Of a stretch of 5,804 nt of DNA, positions 1 to 5,651 are shown one piece after another. Every line of letters begins with the position of its first letter. The stretch's first letter is position 1. The stretch comes from Clostridiales bacterium (GTDB lineage Bacteria; Bacillota; Desulfitobacteriia; Desulfitobacteriales; Desulfitobacteriaceae): positions 1 through 5,804 of the forward strand of contig DAHVVW010000145.1 in the NCBI GenBank assembly GCA_027357125.1, read 5' to 3'. The notes beneath the pieces were generated by a model that was not told where the DNA came from, ran no database searches, and saw only the letters and a list, made by a program, of their open reading frames with translations. Made by a program: the position numbers and the translations under genes.

Positions 1-1
1 G

Positions 2-415
2 GGGATTTTGTCTCTGATCTTGCTGGTATTTTCCCTGATACCTTTGCACAGACAAGAATTAGCCATGGCCAAAGAAGTGGGAATATTGCGGCAGGAAGGG
101 CAAAGTATTCAGATGGAGCAAGAAAAGAGCGCATCCATCGCCCAAGACTGGCAGAATGTTTTGTTTCATCCTGTGCAAGTGGGAAACAGCCTGGCTAAAA
201 TTCAAACAAGTTTCTCTCCCAGGATAGCTTTTACGAGCCTGGAGTACAGGCAGGGAGGGCTGAACTTAAAAGGGAGAGCCTCAGCTCCCGGGGAAGTGGA
301 AGATATTATGAAAGGGCTGAAGGATATGGGCTGGCGTCAGCCTCTCCTCACCTCTTACCGTCAGGAGGGGGAAAACATTGAATTTACGCTCAGTACTTCT
401 CTATCTTCGAAGTAA
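2..415 (+). CDS. pilN: PilN-like type IV pilus inner-membrane assembly protein (5' end outside the window)
   Basis: PilN is a bitopic inner-membrane protein that pairs with PilO and links the cytoplasmic PilM ring to the pilus machinery (family knowledge). The reading frame is open to the left edge, so the cytoplasmic N-terminus lies outside. What is visible starts inside a hydrophobic membrane helix (about bases 5-52, ILSLILLVFSLIPL), followed by a charged, coiled-coil-like stretch (about 53-175). A small globular C-terminal domain follows, with the PilN-like pattern of a strand ending in LKGRASAPGEVEDIMKGL, then a second strand with SYRQ and FTLS. The TTG at base 8 falls inside the membrane helix and is probably not the start. 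The gene overlaps the following pilO-like gene by 38 bases, which matches the usual pilM-N-O order. The call rests on topology, domain layout and neighbour; the sequence of this family is poorly conserved, and a type II secretion GspL-C-like protein is the alternative. Confidence 0.72.
   Translation, partial: GILSLILLVFSLIPLHRQELAMAKEVGILRQEGQSIQMEQEKSASIAQDWQNVLFHPVQVGNSLAKIQTSFSPRIAFTSLEYRQGGLNLKGRASAPGEVEDIMKGLKDMGWRQPLLTSYRQEGENIEFTLSTSLSSK
363..370 (+). promoter_or_regulatory. Ribosome binding site setting the TTG start of pilO
   Basis: AGGAGGGG lies inside the end of pilN, seven bases before TTG at 378. No ATG in the pilO frame comes before the membrane helix with a comparable site, so this motif decides the start. 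Because it sits within pilN, translation of pilO is probably coupled to that of pilN. Confidence 0.7.
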
Positions 416-947
416 TAAAGAGGCGGAAACAAAATCCGGAGACAATGTTTTGCGGTTAATGCTGGTGGGGGCTATGATTACGGGAATAGCCCTGTTTTCT
501 TTGTCTTTGCTGGGATTAAGGCCTGCTCTCCAAAATATTGAGTCCTTAGAGCAAGAAAGACTATCTTGGGAGGAAGTTGTCTCCGGTAAATCTTCACTGG
601 ATTCGCTGCTTCTTCCCCGGATCGAGGATTTGCCAGATATTGTTGGGCTTTGCCAAGAAACTTTTCGGGCCCAAGGCGTGGATGCAACAAGCATAAACAT
701 GGAGAGTGTGAGCGGAAAAGGCCAAACTACCACGCAAAAGCAAAACAGTGCTCAGAATTCTGAGACCCTGGAGGGAGCTTTATTCCGCTTCCGCCTAAAG
801 GGATCCTGGCCCCGGATTCTTGCCGCTGTCAGCGAGCTGGAGAAACTTGATGCATATGCGATCCATGTTCAGGAACTTACCCTTAATGAAGGCGGCGGAA
901 ATTTACTCCTGCAGATTTATTACGAGGTTAGTCCAGTAAAGGAGTAA
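378..947 (+). CDS. pilO: PilO-like type IV pilus inner-membrane assembly protein
   Basis: The product has 189 residues, close to the usual PilO size. A charged N-terminal tail (about 1-27) is followed by one membrane helix (about 28-50, LMLVGAMITGIALFSLSLLG). A short coiled coil comes next (about 53-70, ESLEQERLSWEE) and then an extracytoplasmic domain. The stretch LLLPRIEDLPDIVGLCQETFRAQG (about 77-100) and the C-terminal ferredoxin-like portion with RFRLKGSWPRILAAVSELE and LLLQIYYEV fit the PilO pattern: a short peptide strand, then a helix pairing with PilN. A low-complexity Gln/Asn/Ser/Thr-rich linker (about 112-128) lies between them. The start is TTG, chosen from the AGGAGGGG seven bases upstream; it overlaps pilN by 38 bases. 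PilO would dimerise with PilN to align the pilus motor. No PilP/PilQ-like gene follows, as expected for a Gram-positive pilus. The family assignment rests on layout and position more than on strong motifs. Confidence 0.75.
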   Translation: MNLRSVLLYLRSNKEAETKSGDNVLRLMLVGAMITGIALFSLSLLGLRPALQNIESLEQERLSWEEVVSGKSSLDSLLLPRIEDLPDIVGLCQETFRAQGVDATSINMESVSGKGQTTTQKQNSAQNSETLEGALFRFRLKGSWPRILAAVSELEKLDAYAIHVQELTLNEGGGNLLLQIYYEVSPVKE

Positions 948-953
948 AAAGTT

Positions 954-980
954 GAATTATGTCGATTCTACGACAAATTC
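954..980 (+). other. Ten-base-pair hairpin just downstream of pilO
   Basis: GAATT-a-TGTCG pairs with CGACA-AATTC across the loop ATTCTA, giving ten pairs with one bulged A. It begins seven bases after the pilO stop. No run of T follows, so it is not a canonical intrinsic terminator. It could protect the 3' end of the pil transcript, or serve as a DNA operator because TGTCG/CGACA is symmetric; the sequence does not say which. Confidence 0.45.
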
Positions 981-994
981 CGGGAAGTACCAGA

Positions 995-1017
995 CCCCTT
1001 TTGGGAAAAAAAGGAGG
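995..1017 (+). promoter_or_regulatory. Hairpin masking a Shine-Dalgarno sequence
   Basis: CCCCTTTT (995-1002) can pair with AAAAGGaGG (1009-1017) across the loop GGGAAA, with one bulged A. The right arm contains the strong Shine-Dalgarno core GGAGG (1013-1017), so this stem would hide it in the RNA. The site precedes the micro-ORF at 1028 with a spacing of ten bases. No promoter upstream of it was recognised, so it would be read only as part of the pil transcript. Confidence 0.35.
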
Positions 1018-1027
1018 GCTTCTAAAA

Positions 1028-1078
1028 ATGAACTGTGCAAATGAAAATGAAAATGAAAATTTAGAATCCATTTTCTAG
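1028..1078 (+). CDS. Possible 16-residue micro-ORF with NE repeats
   Basis: ATG follows the strong AAGGAGGG site (1011-1018) at ten bases and opens a 16-codon frame, MNCANENENENLESIF, ended by TAG. Its core is a hexanucleotide repeated three times (AATGAA, 1040-1057). I do not recognise it. It may be a leader peptide, the start of a gene destroyed by deletion, or chance; the good ribosome binding site is the only positive argument. It ends before the promoter of the sucC operon. Confidence 0.2.
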   Translation: MNCANENENENLESIF

Positions 1079-1092
1079 AAATTAGATGCAAA

Positions 1093-1120
1093 TTTACATT
1101 ATAAATTATCAAACTATACT
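1093..1120 (+). promoter_or_regulatory. Predicted sigma-A-type promoter upstream of sucC
   Basis: TTTACA (1093-1098) matches the -35 consensus TTGACA at five of six bases, and TATACT (1115-1120) matches TATAAT at five of six, with a 16-base spacer in very AT-rich DNA. Transcription would start near 1127, leaving a 5' leader of about 97 bases before sucC. The leader has a weak stem at 1160-1181 (AAATG-g-C against GCATTT) and no riboswitch that I recognise. Confidence 0.5.
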
Positions 1121-1206
1121 TAATATTTATACTATTAACCAATTACGAAAATAAAGGATAAATGGCATCATTATTGCATTTGAGAGTAATTAATACGGAA
1201 AAGAGG

Positions 1207-1213
1207 AAAGGAG
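1207..1213 (+). promoter_or_regulatory. Ribosome binding site setting the TTG start of sucC
   Basis: AAAGGAG ends ten bases before TTG at 1224. The first in-frame ATG (1242) is 28 bases away and would remove the conserved SucC N-terminus (MKLFEYMAK here; MNLHEYQAK in E. coli), so TTG is the start. Confidence 0.75.
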
Positions 1214-1223
1214 TTGGCGATTT

Positions 1224-2378
1224 TTGAAATTATTTGAGTATATGGCCAAGGAAATATTCAGAAACAACGGTATTCCCGTGCCTAATGGCAGGGTATTTAG
1301 CCAAGCCGGAGATTTGGCGGAATTTGTTTCTCAAAACGGGGCTGTGGCTATTAAATCCCAAATATTATCCGGGGGCCGCGGCAAAGCCGGCGGTATCAAG
1401 TTTGCCACCACTCCGGAGGAAGCTGTGGCCAAAGCAGGGGAACTTTTGGCAGCTGATATTAAGGGTCTGAAAGTCGATAAGGTTCTGGTCGAAGAGAAAA
1501 TCGCCATTGATCAGGAAATATATCTAGCCATAACGGTTGACGGCACCAGGCGCAAACCAGTCTTGCTGGCTTCTATGGCCGGAGGCGTAGATATTGAGCA
1601 AGTACCCGAAGAAAAGCTTATCAAACGCCTAATAGACGTAAGCATAGGCTTAAATCCGTATGCAGCCCGGGAAATTACCAGGCAATTGGGACTCACTGGG
1701 TCGGCAGCCAAGGAGGCTGCTGATCTCATGCTCAAACTTTATAATGTTTTCCGTACTTATGATGCCGAACTCGTCGAGATAAATCCTCTTGTCATTGCTA
1801 AGGGTCATGTGCTGGCCGCTGATGCCAAAATGACGATTGATGATGAGTGCGCCTACCGGTATCAGCCGGATGTACCTATCGTGGATGAGCGGACAGAGGC
1901 AGAGAGGAAAGCCCGGGATTTGGGTATTTCTTATGTTGAACTTGATGGGGAGATCGGAGTAATGGCTAACGGAGCGGGTATTACTATGGCTACCTTGGAT
2001 CTGATTCAGGAGTTTGGCTCCAGCCCCCGCAATTTTATGGACGCGGGTGGTGGTTCCGGCGAGGAAGCAACGGCCAAAGCTTTGGAAATTTTGCTAGAAA
2101 CGAAGCCAAAGGCATTACTGATTAATATTTTCGGTGGGATTACCCGCTGTGATGATGTAGCCCGAGCCTTTGTAAAGGTCAAAAATTCAATGGAAATCAA
2201 CATTCCGGTAGTGATTCGCCTGGTAGGTACCAATGAAGAGGCAGGCATTTCTATTTTAAGGGAAAACGGGATCGACTCTTATAAGAAGATCGATGAAGCG
2301 GTGTCTAAAGTCGTAGCCCTGGTCAAAAATGAAGACAGTGCCGCAGTTGTAGCAGCCGGGGATGCTGTTAAGGCATAG
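1224..2378 (+). CDS. sucC: Succinyl-CoA synthetase (ADP-forming) beta subunit
   Basis: With SucD this enzyme interconverts succinate, CoA and ATP with succinyl-CoA, ADP and phosphate in the cytoplasm; the beta subunit supplies the nucleotide and succinate sites. The product has 384 residues, near the E. coli length of 388. The N-terminal ATP-grasp domain (about 1-220) carries GGRGKAGG at 50-57 and VEINPLV at 184-190. Asn187 and Asp200 (in LAADAK) fit the Mg-binding Asn/Asp pair of the family. The C-terminal CoA-ligase domain (about 235-370) shows LDGEIGVMANGAG (240-252), DAGGG (273-277), NIFGGITRCD (301-310) and RLVGTNEEAG (332-341), all matching family blocks. The start is TTG. The last residues (DSAAVVAAGDAVKA) form an Ala/Val-rich tail with no obvious role. 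sucD follows after 16 bases. In this cluster it supplies or consumes succinyl-CoA for the mutase. Some SucCD homologues act on malate or other acids; nothing here argues for that over succinate. Confidence 0.95.
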   Translation: MKLFEYMAKEIFRNNGIPVPNGRVFSQAGDLAEFVSQNGAVAIKSQILSGGRGKAGGIKFATTPEEAVAKAGELLAADIKGLKVDKVLVEEKIAIDQEIYLAITVDGTRRKPVLLASMAGGVDIEQVPEEKLIKRLIDVSIGLNPYAAREITRQLGLTGSAAKEAADLMLKLYNVFRTYDAELVEINPLVIAKGHVLAADAKMTIDDECAYRYQPDVPIVDERTEAERKARDLGISYVELDGEIGVMANGAGITMATLDLIQEFGSSPRNFMDAGGGSGEEATAKALEILLETKPKALLINIFGGITRCDDVARAFVKVKNSMEINIPVVIRLVGTNEEAGISILRENGIDSYKKIDEAVSKVVALVKNEDSAAVVAAGDAVKA

Positions 2379-2394
2379 GAAAGGGGTTGGGATA

Positions 2395-3261
2395 ATGGCA
2401 ATTATTCTAGATGATAAAATAAAAATAATTGTTCAAGGTATAACCGGTAACCAGGGACAGTTTCATACCGGTCAAATGCTGGCTTATGGCAGCACCATTG
2501 TCGGTGGAGTATCGCCAGGTAAGGCTGGTCAGGAAGTCCAAGGGGTACCTGTTTATGAAACTGTCGAAGAAGCTATGCAGGTGCAAACGGCGGATGCTTC
2601 CGTGATTTTTGTCCCGGCCAAGTTAGTTAAAGATGCCTCTCTTGAGGCAATGGAGGCAGGAATTAAAACCCTCGTTATCATAACTGAGCATGTTCCTTTA
2701 CATGATGCCATGGAAATTATGGACTATGCTGAAAAAAAACAAGTCGGGATCATCGGGCCTAATACGTACGGGATTATTTCGCCCGGAAAATCGAAGATTG
2801 GAATTATGCCTAACAGTATTTTCAGGCCCGGCCCGGTAGGTGTGGTGGCCAGGAGCGGAACCTTAAGCTATGAAATAGTATTCCAATTGTCCAGTGCCGG
2901 TATCGGTCAGTCCACAGTGTTAGGCTTGGGTGGAGACCGAATAGTCGGTTACTCTTTTATCGATATCCTGGAAAAGTTCGAATCTGATCCGGGAACACAG
3001 GCTGTGGTCATGGTCGGGGAAATCGGCGGCAATGCCGAGGAAGAGGCAGCCCAATATATCAGAGAGAGAATGAGCAAGGCTGTCGTTGCATTTCTGGCCG
3101 GCAAGAGCGCCCCGCCCGGGAAAAGAATGGGTCATGCGGGAGCCATTATCGAGCGGGGCAAGGGGACTTTCGAGAGTAAGGTTGCAGCTTTAAGTGCAGC
3201 CGGTGTTCAGGTAGCATCTCTACCTTGGGAAGTGGGAGAGATGGTTAAGAGGGCGCTTTAA
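2395..3261 (+). CDS. sucD: Succinyl-CoA synthetase (ADP-forming) alpha subunit
   Basis: The alpha subunit binds CoA and carries the phosphohistidine intermediate of the SucCD reaction. ATG at 2395 is chosen because GGAAAGGGG (2378-2386) lies eight bases upstream and the N-terminus then matches the family (MAIILDDKIKIIVQGITG). The product has 288 residues, full length. The CoA-binding Rossmann domain (about 1-125) carries GITGNQGQFH at 15-24. RSGTLSYE is at 153-160, GEIGG at 208-212 (Glu209, matching E. coli Glu208), and the catalytic His247 lies in GKRMGHAGAII (E. coli His246), with KGTFESK after it. Two conserved places differ from E. coli: GPN-TYG at 121-126 in place of GPN-CPG, and GGD-R-IVG at 179-185 in place of GGD-P-IPG. 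The active-site residues are kept, so I expect an active enzyme, perhaps of a divergent subgroup. It is probably co-transcribed with sucC; 256 bases of structured spacer separate it from mcmA. Confidence 0.95.
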   Translation: MAIILDDKIKIIVQGITGNQGQFHTGQMLAYGSTIVGGVSPGKAGQEVQGVPVYETVEEAMQVQTADASVIFVPAKLVKDASLEAMEAGIKTLVIITEHVPLHDAMEIMDYAEKKQVGIIGPNTYGIISPGKSKIGIMPNSIFRPGPVGVVARSGTLSYEIVFQLSSAGIGQSTVLGLGGDRIVGYSFIDILEKFESDPGTQAVVMVGEIGGNAEEEAAQYIRERMSKAVVAFLAGKSAPPGKRMGHAGAIIERGKGTFESKVAALSAAGVQVASLPWEVGEMVKRAL

Positions 3262-3270
3262 TCGAAGTTC

Positions 3271-3284
3271 GAGGCACGAGGCAC
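3271..3284 (+). repeat. Tandem 7-base repeat GAGGCAC x2
   Basis: Two perfect head-to-tail copies of GAGGCAC start ten bases after the sucD stop, preceded by TTC and followed by GAAAC. The surrounding CGAAGTTCGAGGCACG (3263-3278) is matched at 12 of 16 positions by CGAGGTTCGAAGTGCG at 3481-3496 near the other end of the spacer. Confidence 0.6.
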
Positions 3285-3365
3285 GAAACATTAGCGTCCG
3301 GTACGATATTATCCGGCGGACAGTATCGCCGAAGCCGCTGACTCTCAAAGAATAACTTAACGGCT

Positions 3366-3397
3366 GAGGATACAGTATCGGACGAAGGCTGATCCTC
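3366..3397 (+). other. Strong hairpin inside the sucD-mcmA spacer
   Basis: GAGGAT-a-CAG pairs with CTG-ATCCTC: nine pairs, one bulged A and a 13-base loop (TATCGGACGAAGG). Eight bases of the loop, TATCGGAC, recur at 3417-3424. No T-run follows. It would be part of the sucCD-mcmAB transcript if the genes are co-transcribed. Confidence 0.5.
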
Positions 3398-3504
3398 GCT
3401 TGAAGGCGATTCTCCATATCGGACTAACCGCCGGAGGATCACTAATGCCGCGAGGTGAAGCTGGAGACGCCGAGCGGAGCCGAGGTTCGAAGTGCGCAGC
3501 AGAT

Positions 3505-3509
3505 AGGAG
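3505..3509 (+). promoter_or_regulatory. Ribosome binding site setting the start of mcmA
   Basis: AGGAG lies eight bases before ATG 3518. The frame stays open upstream to GTG 3455, but that codon has no fitting site and would add 21 residues encoded by the spacer that have no place in the family, so ATG 3518 is preferred. Confidence 0.75.
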
Positions 3510-3517
3510 TGGGATTG

Positions 3518-5200
3518 ATGGGAACAGAACGCGAGATCGAAGCGATTGTCCGGGCCAAAGTAGAGTGGGCGGAGAAGCTGAAAAAGAAGGCACCGGATAA
3601 GGTAATGGCGCAAGTGCCCAAGGAGTTTAAGACGGACTCGGAAATTTCGATAGAACAGGTTTACACACCGGTAGAGGTTGAAGGGCAAGATTACCTGAGT
3701 GAACTGGGTTTTCCCGGGAATTATCCGTTTACACGCGGGGTTCAGCCCGATATGTACCGGGGCCGCCTTTGGACTATGCGCCAGTATGCAGGGTTTGGCA
3801 CGGCGGTTGAAACCAACACCCGTTTCAAATATTTGCTGGAACAGGGCCAAATGGGTTTAAGCGTGGCTTTCGATTTAGTCACTCAAATCGGTTATAACTC
3901 GGACCATCCCCTGGCTCAAGGGGAAGTGGGCAAGGTTGGAGTTGCCATCGATTCTTTAGAAGACATGGAGACGCTTTTTGCAGGGATTCCGCTCGGTAAA
4001 GTCAGCACTTCTATGACTATCAATGCCCCGGCGGCAGTCTTGCTCGCAATGTATATTGCTGTAGCGGAAAAGCAGGGTGTGGAGCAGGCTAAGTTATCCG
4101 GGACTATTCAAAATGATATTCTGAAGGAATACATGGCACGGGGAACTTATATTTTCCCTCCGACGCCTTCCATGCGTTTAATTACGGATACTTTCCAGTA
4201 TTGTACGGAGCATCTGCCTAACTGGAACACGATTAGTATCAGCGGTTACCACATTCGGGAAGCAGGTTCGTCGGCGGTCCAAGAGGTTGCTTTTACCTTA
4301 GCGGACGGAATTTCTTATGTACAGGCAGCTGTGGATGTCGGCTTGGAAGTGGATCAATTTGCCCCCCGTTTGTCCTTTTTCTTTAATGCCCATTCTAATT
4401 TCTTTGAGGAAATAGCGAAATTCCGGGCGGCCCGCCGGATCTGGGCCCGCATTATGAAGGAACGGTTTATGGCTCAAAGCCCAAAATCCTGGATGCTGCG
4501 TTTTCATACTCAGACGGCAGGTTGTACCTTGACCGCCCAACAACCGGAGGTCAATATTATGCGAGTCGCCTTTCAGGCCTTAAGTGCAGTGTTAGGGGGA
4601 ACCCAGTCTTTGCATACCAACGCCTGGGATGAGGCGCTGGCTCTGCCGACTCAAGAATCTGCCCTGCTGGCGTTACGCACTCAACAGGTTATCGGCTATG
4701 AAACCGGGGTAACAGACACGGTCGATCCCCTGGGTGGCTCTTATTTTCTGGAGAAACTGACTAATGAAATCGAAGAAGGAGTATGGGCTTATCTCAATAA
4801 AATTGACGAATTGGGCGGGGCGGTCCGGGCAATCGAGCTTGGTTTTCCACAAAAAGAAATCCAAACCAGTGCGTACCGTTACCAAATGGATATCGAAAGA
4901 CAAACGAAAACGGTCGTAGGGGTTAATAAATTTCAGGCGGAAGAAAAGCCCCCGCAAGGGCTCTTGAAGGTTGATCCGGTTGTTGAAGCGCAGCAGAAAC
5001 AAAGACTCGCTTCTCTCTATCAAAAGAGAAATCAAAAAGACATTGAGTACAGCCTGACTAAATTGAAGAAAGCAGCTCAGGGAACAGAAAACTTGATGCC
5101 CTATATATTGGACTCTGTCCGTATTTACGCGACGTTGGGAGAAATCTGTGATGTGTTACGGGAAGTATTTGGCGAATACCGGCAAGAGAAAGCTCTGTAA
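3518..5200 (+). CDS. mcmA: Methylmalonyl-CoA mutase, large catalytic subunit (split type)
   Basis: This is the catalytic TIM-barrel subunit of the adenosylcobalamin-dependent mutase that interconverts (R)-methylmalonyl-CoA and succinyl-CoA. The product has 560 residues and ends after the barrel and linker; the B12 domain is a separate gene, mcmB, as in archaeal and many clostridial enzymes. Substrate-site residues known from Propionibacterium are all present, each offset by one: Tyr90 in RQYAGF, Gln198 in GTIQND, Arg208 in KEYMAR, and Tyr244-His245 in SGYH. These favour methylmalonyl-CoA over isobutyryl-CoA, whose mutases carry Phe and Gln in place of the Tyr and Arg. Other family blocks are YIFPP (211-215), FAPRLSFFF (281-289), GGTQSLHTN (360-368), DPLGGSY (403-409) and VVGVNKFQ (466-473). 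One block differs: [12 protein letters not shown] (118-129), where Propionibacterium has FDLPTH-RGYDSD. mcmB follows after 30 bases. Epimerase and MeaB-type chaperone genes are not in the window. Confidence 0.95.
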   Translation: MGTEREIEAIVRAKVEWAEKLKKKAPDKVMAQVPKEFKTDSEISIEQVYTPVEVEGQDYLSELGFPGNYPFTRGVQPDMYRGRLWTMRQYAGFGTAVETNTRFKYLLEQGQMGLSVAFDLVTQIGYNSDHPLAQGEVGKVGVAIDSLEDMETLFAGIPLGKVSTSMTINAPAAVLLAMYIAVAEKQGVEQAKLSGTIQNDILKEYMARGTYIFPPTPSMRLITDTFQYCTEHLPNWNTISISGYHIREAGSSAVQEVAFTLADGISYVQAAVDVGLEVDQFAPRLSFFFNAHSNFFEEIAKFRAARRIWARIMKERFMAQSPKSWMLRFHTQTAGCTLTAQQPEVNIMRVAFQALSAVLGGTQSLHTNAWDEALALPTQESALLALRTQQVIGYETGVTDTVDPLGGSYFLEKLTNEIEEGVWAYLNKIDELGGAVRAIELGFPQKEIQTSAYRYQMDIERQTKTVVGVNKFQAEEKPPQGLLKVDPVVEAQQKQRLASLYQKRNQKDIEYSLTKLKKAAQGTENLMPYILDSVRIYATLGEICDVLREVFGEYRQEKAL

Positions 5201-5230
5201 GAATACTTTGGAATCAGGAGGAGTACAGGT

Positions 5231-5632
5231 ATGAAGAACCAACAACAGCGGATTCGGGTGTTGGTCGGAAAAGTCGGTTTAGACGGGCACGACCGGGGCG
5301 CCAAAGTTATTGCCCAGGCATTACGGGACGCCGGGATGGAGGTTATCTACACGGGTTTAAGGCAGACCCCGGAACAGATTGTGGAAGCTGCTGTTCAGGA
5401 AGATGTCCAGGTCATTGGTATCAGTATTTTGTCAGGAGCGCACGGATATTTACTGCCGAAGATTACGGAACTCCTGAAGAAAGAAGGTGCTGAGGACATA
5501 GTAGTGATCGCGGGAGGAGTTATACCATTTGAGGATAGACTAATGCTTAAAGAAGCAGGGGTAGCCGGGGTGTTCAGCCCGGGAACTCTCACAGCGGAAA
5601 TCGTGGACTTTATCCGTAAGTCCGTGAAATGA
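5231..5632 (+). CDS. mcmB: Methylmalonyl-CoA mutase, small cobalamin-binding subunit
   Basis: This is the B12-binding half of the split mutase; it docks on McmA and carries adenosylcobalamin in the base-off, His-on form. The product has 133 residues, the usual size for a stand-alone subunit. The DxHxxG motif is complete in [10 protein letters not shown], with Asp18, His20 (the lower axial cobalt ligand) and Gly23. The second motif SxL is Ser65-Ile-Leu67 (GISILSG), and the glycine pair lining the nucleotide tail is Gly95-Gly96 (IAGGVIP); FSPGT (115-119) closes the fold. ATG 5231 has the very strong AGGAGGAG (5216-5223) seven bases upstream. The gene lies 30 bases after mcmA in the same direction, so the two subunits are almost certainly made from one transcript. 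Stand-alone B12 subunits of other acyl-CoA mutases look alike; the assignment to methylmalonyl-CoA comes from mcmA. Confidence 0.95.
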   Translation: MKNQQQRIRVLVGKVGLDGHDRGAKVIAQALRDAGMEVIYTGLRQTPEQIVEAAVQEDVQVIGISILSGAHGYLLPKITELLKKEGAEDIVVIAGGVIPFEDRLMLKEAGVAGVFSPGTLTAEIVDFIRKSVK

Positions 5633-5639
5633 GGTGGGG
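5631..5639 (+). promoter_or_regulatory. Ribosome binding site without a recognisable gene
   Basis: GAGGTGGGG overlaps the mcmB stop and has the form and placement of a ribosome binding site for a closely coupled next gene. No ATG, GTG or TTG lies at a useful distance, and no recognisable + strand protein follows up to the window edge. The + frame open from 5646 to the edge is the reverse of the DruA-like fragment. The original downstream gene may have been cut off here by an insertion or rearrangement. Confidence 0.35.
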
Positions 5640-5651
5640 AAATAATCGGAT

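Larger units (their letters stand above)
3262..3517. other. GC-rich structured spacer between sucD and mcmA, no gene recognised
   Basis: No convincing gene lies here on either strand. The stretch is rich in CG dinucleotides and inverted repeats, unlike the AT-rich spacer before sucC. Elements seen: a 7-base tandem repeat GAGGCAC (3271-3284); a hairpin CGATA-TTA-TCC-ggc-GGA-CAG-TATCG (3304-3328); AGCCG (3333-3337) with CGGCT (3361-3365); a nine-pair hairpin at 3366-3397. TCCGGCGG (3312-3319) has its exact reverse complement at 3428-3435, which would close a branched fold around the inner hairpins. TATCGGAC occurs twice (3376, 3417). No T-run follows any stem, so no intrinsic terminator is evident, and I see no good promoter. 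It does not show the conserved B12-box and core of a cobalamin riboswitch. It may be an mRNA-processing or regulatory RNA, or a relic of a small repeat element. Confidence 0.55.

Noticed and set aside
954..980. Intrinsic terminator of the pil operon
   Set aside because: The stem is good but no T-run follows; the sequence after it is AATTCCGGG-like.
2362..2394. Upstream start of sucD overlapping sucC
   Set aside because: It would add MLLRHRKGVGI before the conserved N-terminus, and the ribosome binding site at 2378-2386 fits ATG 2395.
3262..3517. Adenosylcobalamin riboswitch before the B12-dependent mutase (a GCTGGAGACGCC string at 3460-3471 faintly recalls the B12 box)
   Set aside because: The box is broken, the conserved core and the GCCACTG-like segment are absent, and riboswitches of this class usually control B12 synthesis or transport. 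The resemblance is too weak to call.
3455..3517. N-terminal extension of McmA starting at GTG 3455
   Set aside because: No ribosome binding site serves it, the extra 21 residues come from the repeat-rich spacer, and ATG 3518 has AGGAG at ideal distance and gives a normal family N-terminus.
3445..3600. Out-of-frame ORF of 51 codons with a good ribosome binding site (GGAGG 3433-3437, ATG 3445) overlapping the mcmA start
   Set aside because: The product is an Arg/Gly/Ser-rich string without fold or family character and runs through conserved mcmA coding sequence. It most likely reflects spacer composition, though the site could compete for ribosomes.
3245..3850. Long minus-strand ORF of 201 codons covering the spacer and the start of mcmA
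   Set aside because: It is antisense to conserved mcmA coding sequence for more than half its length and shows no recognisable domain.
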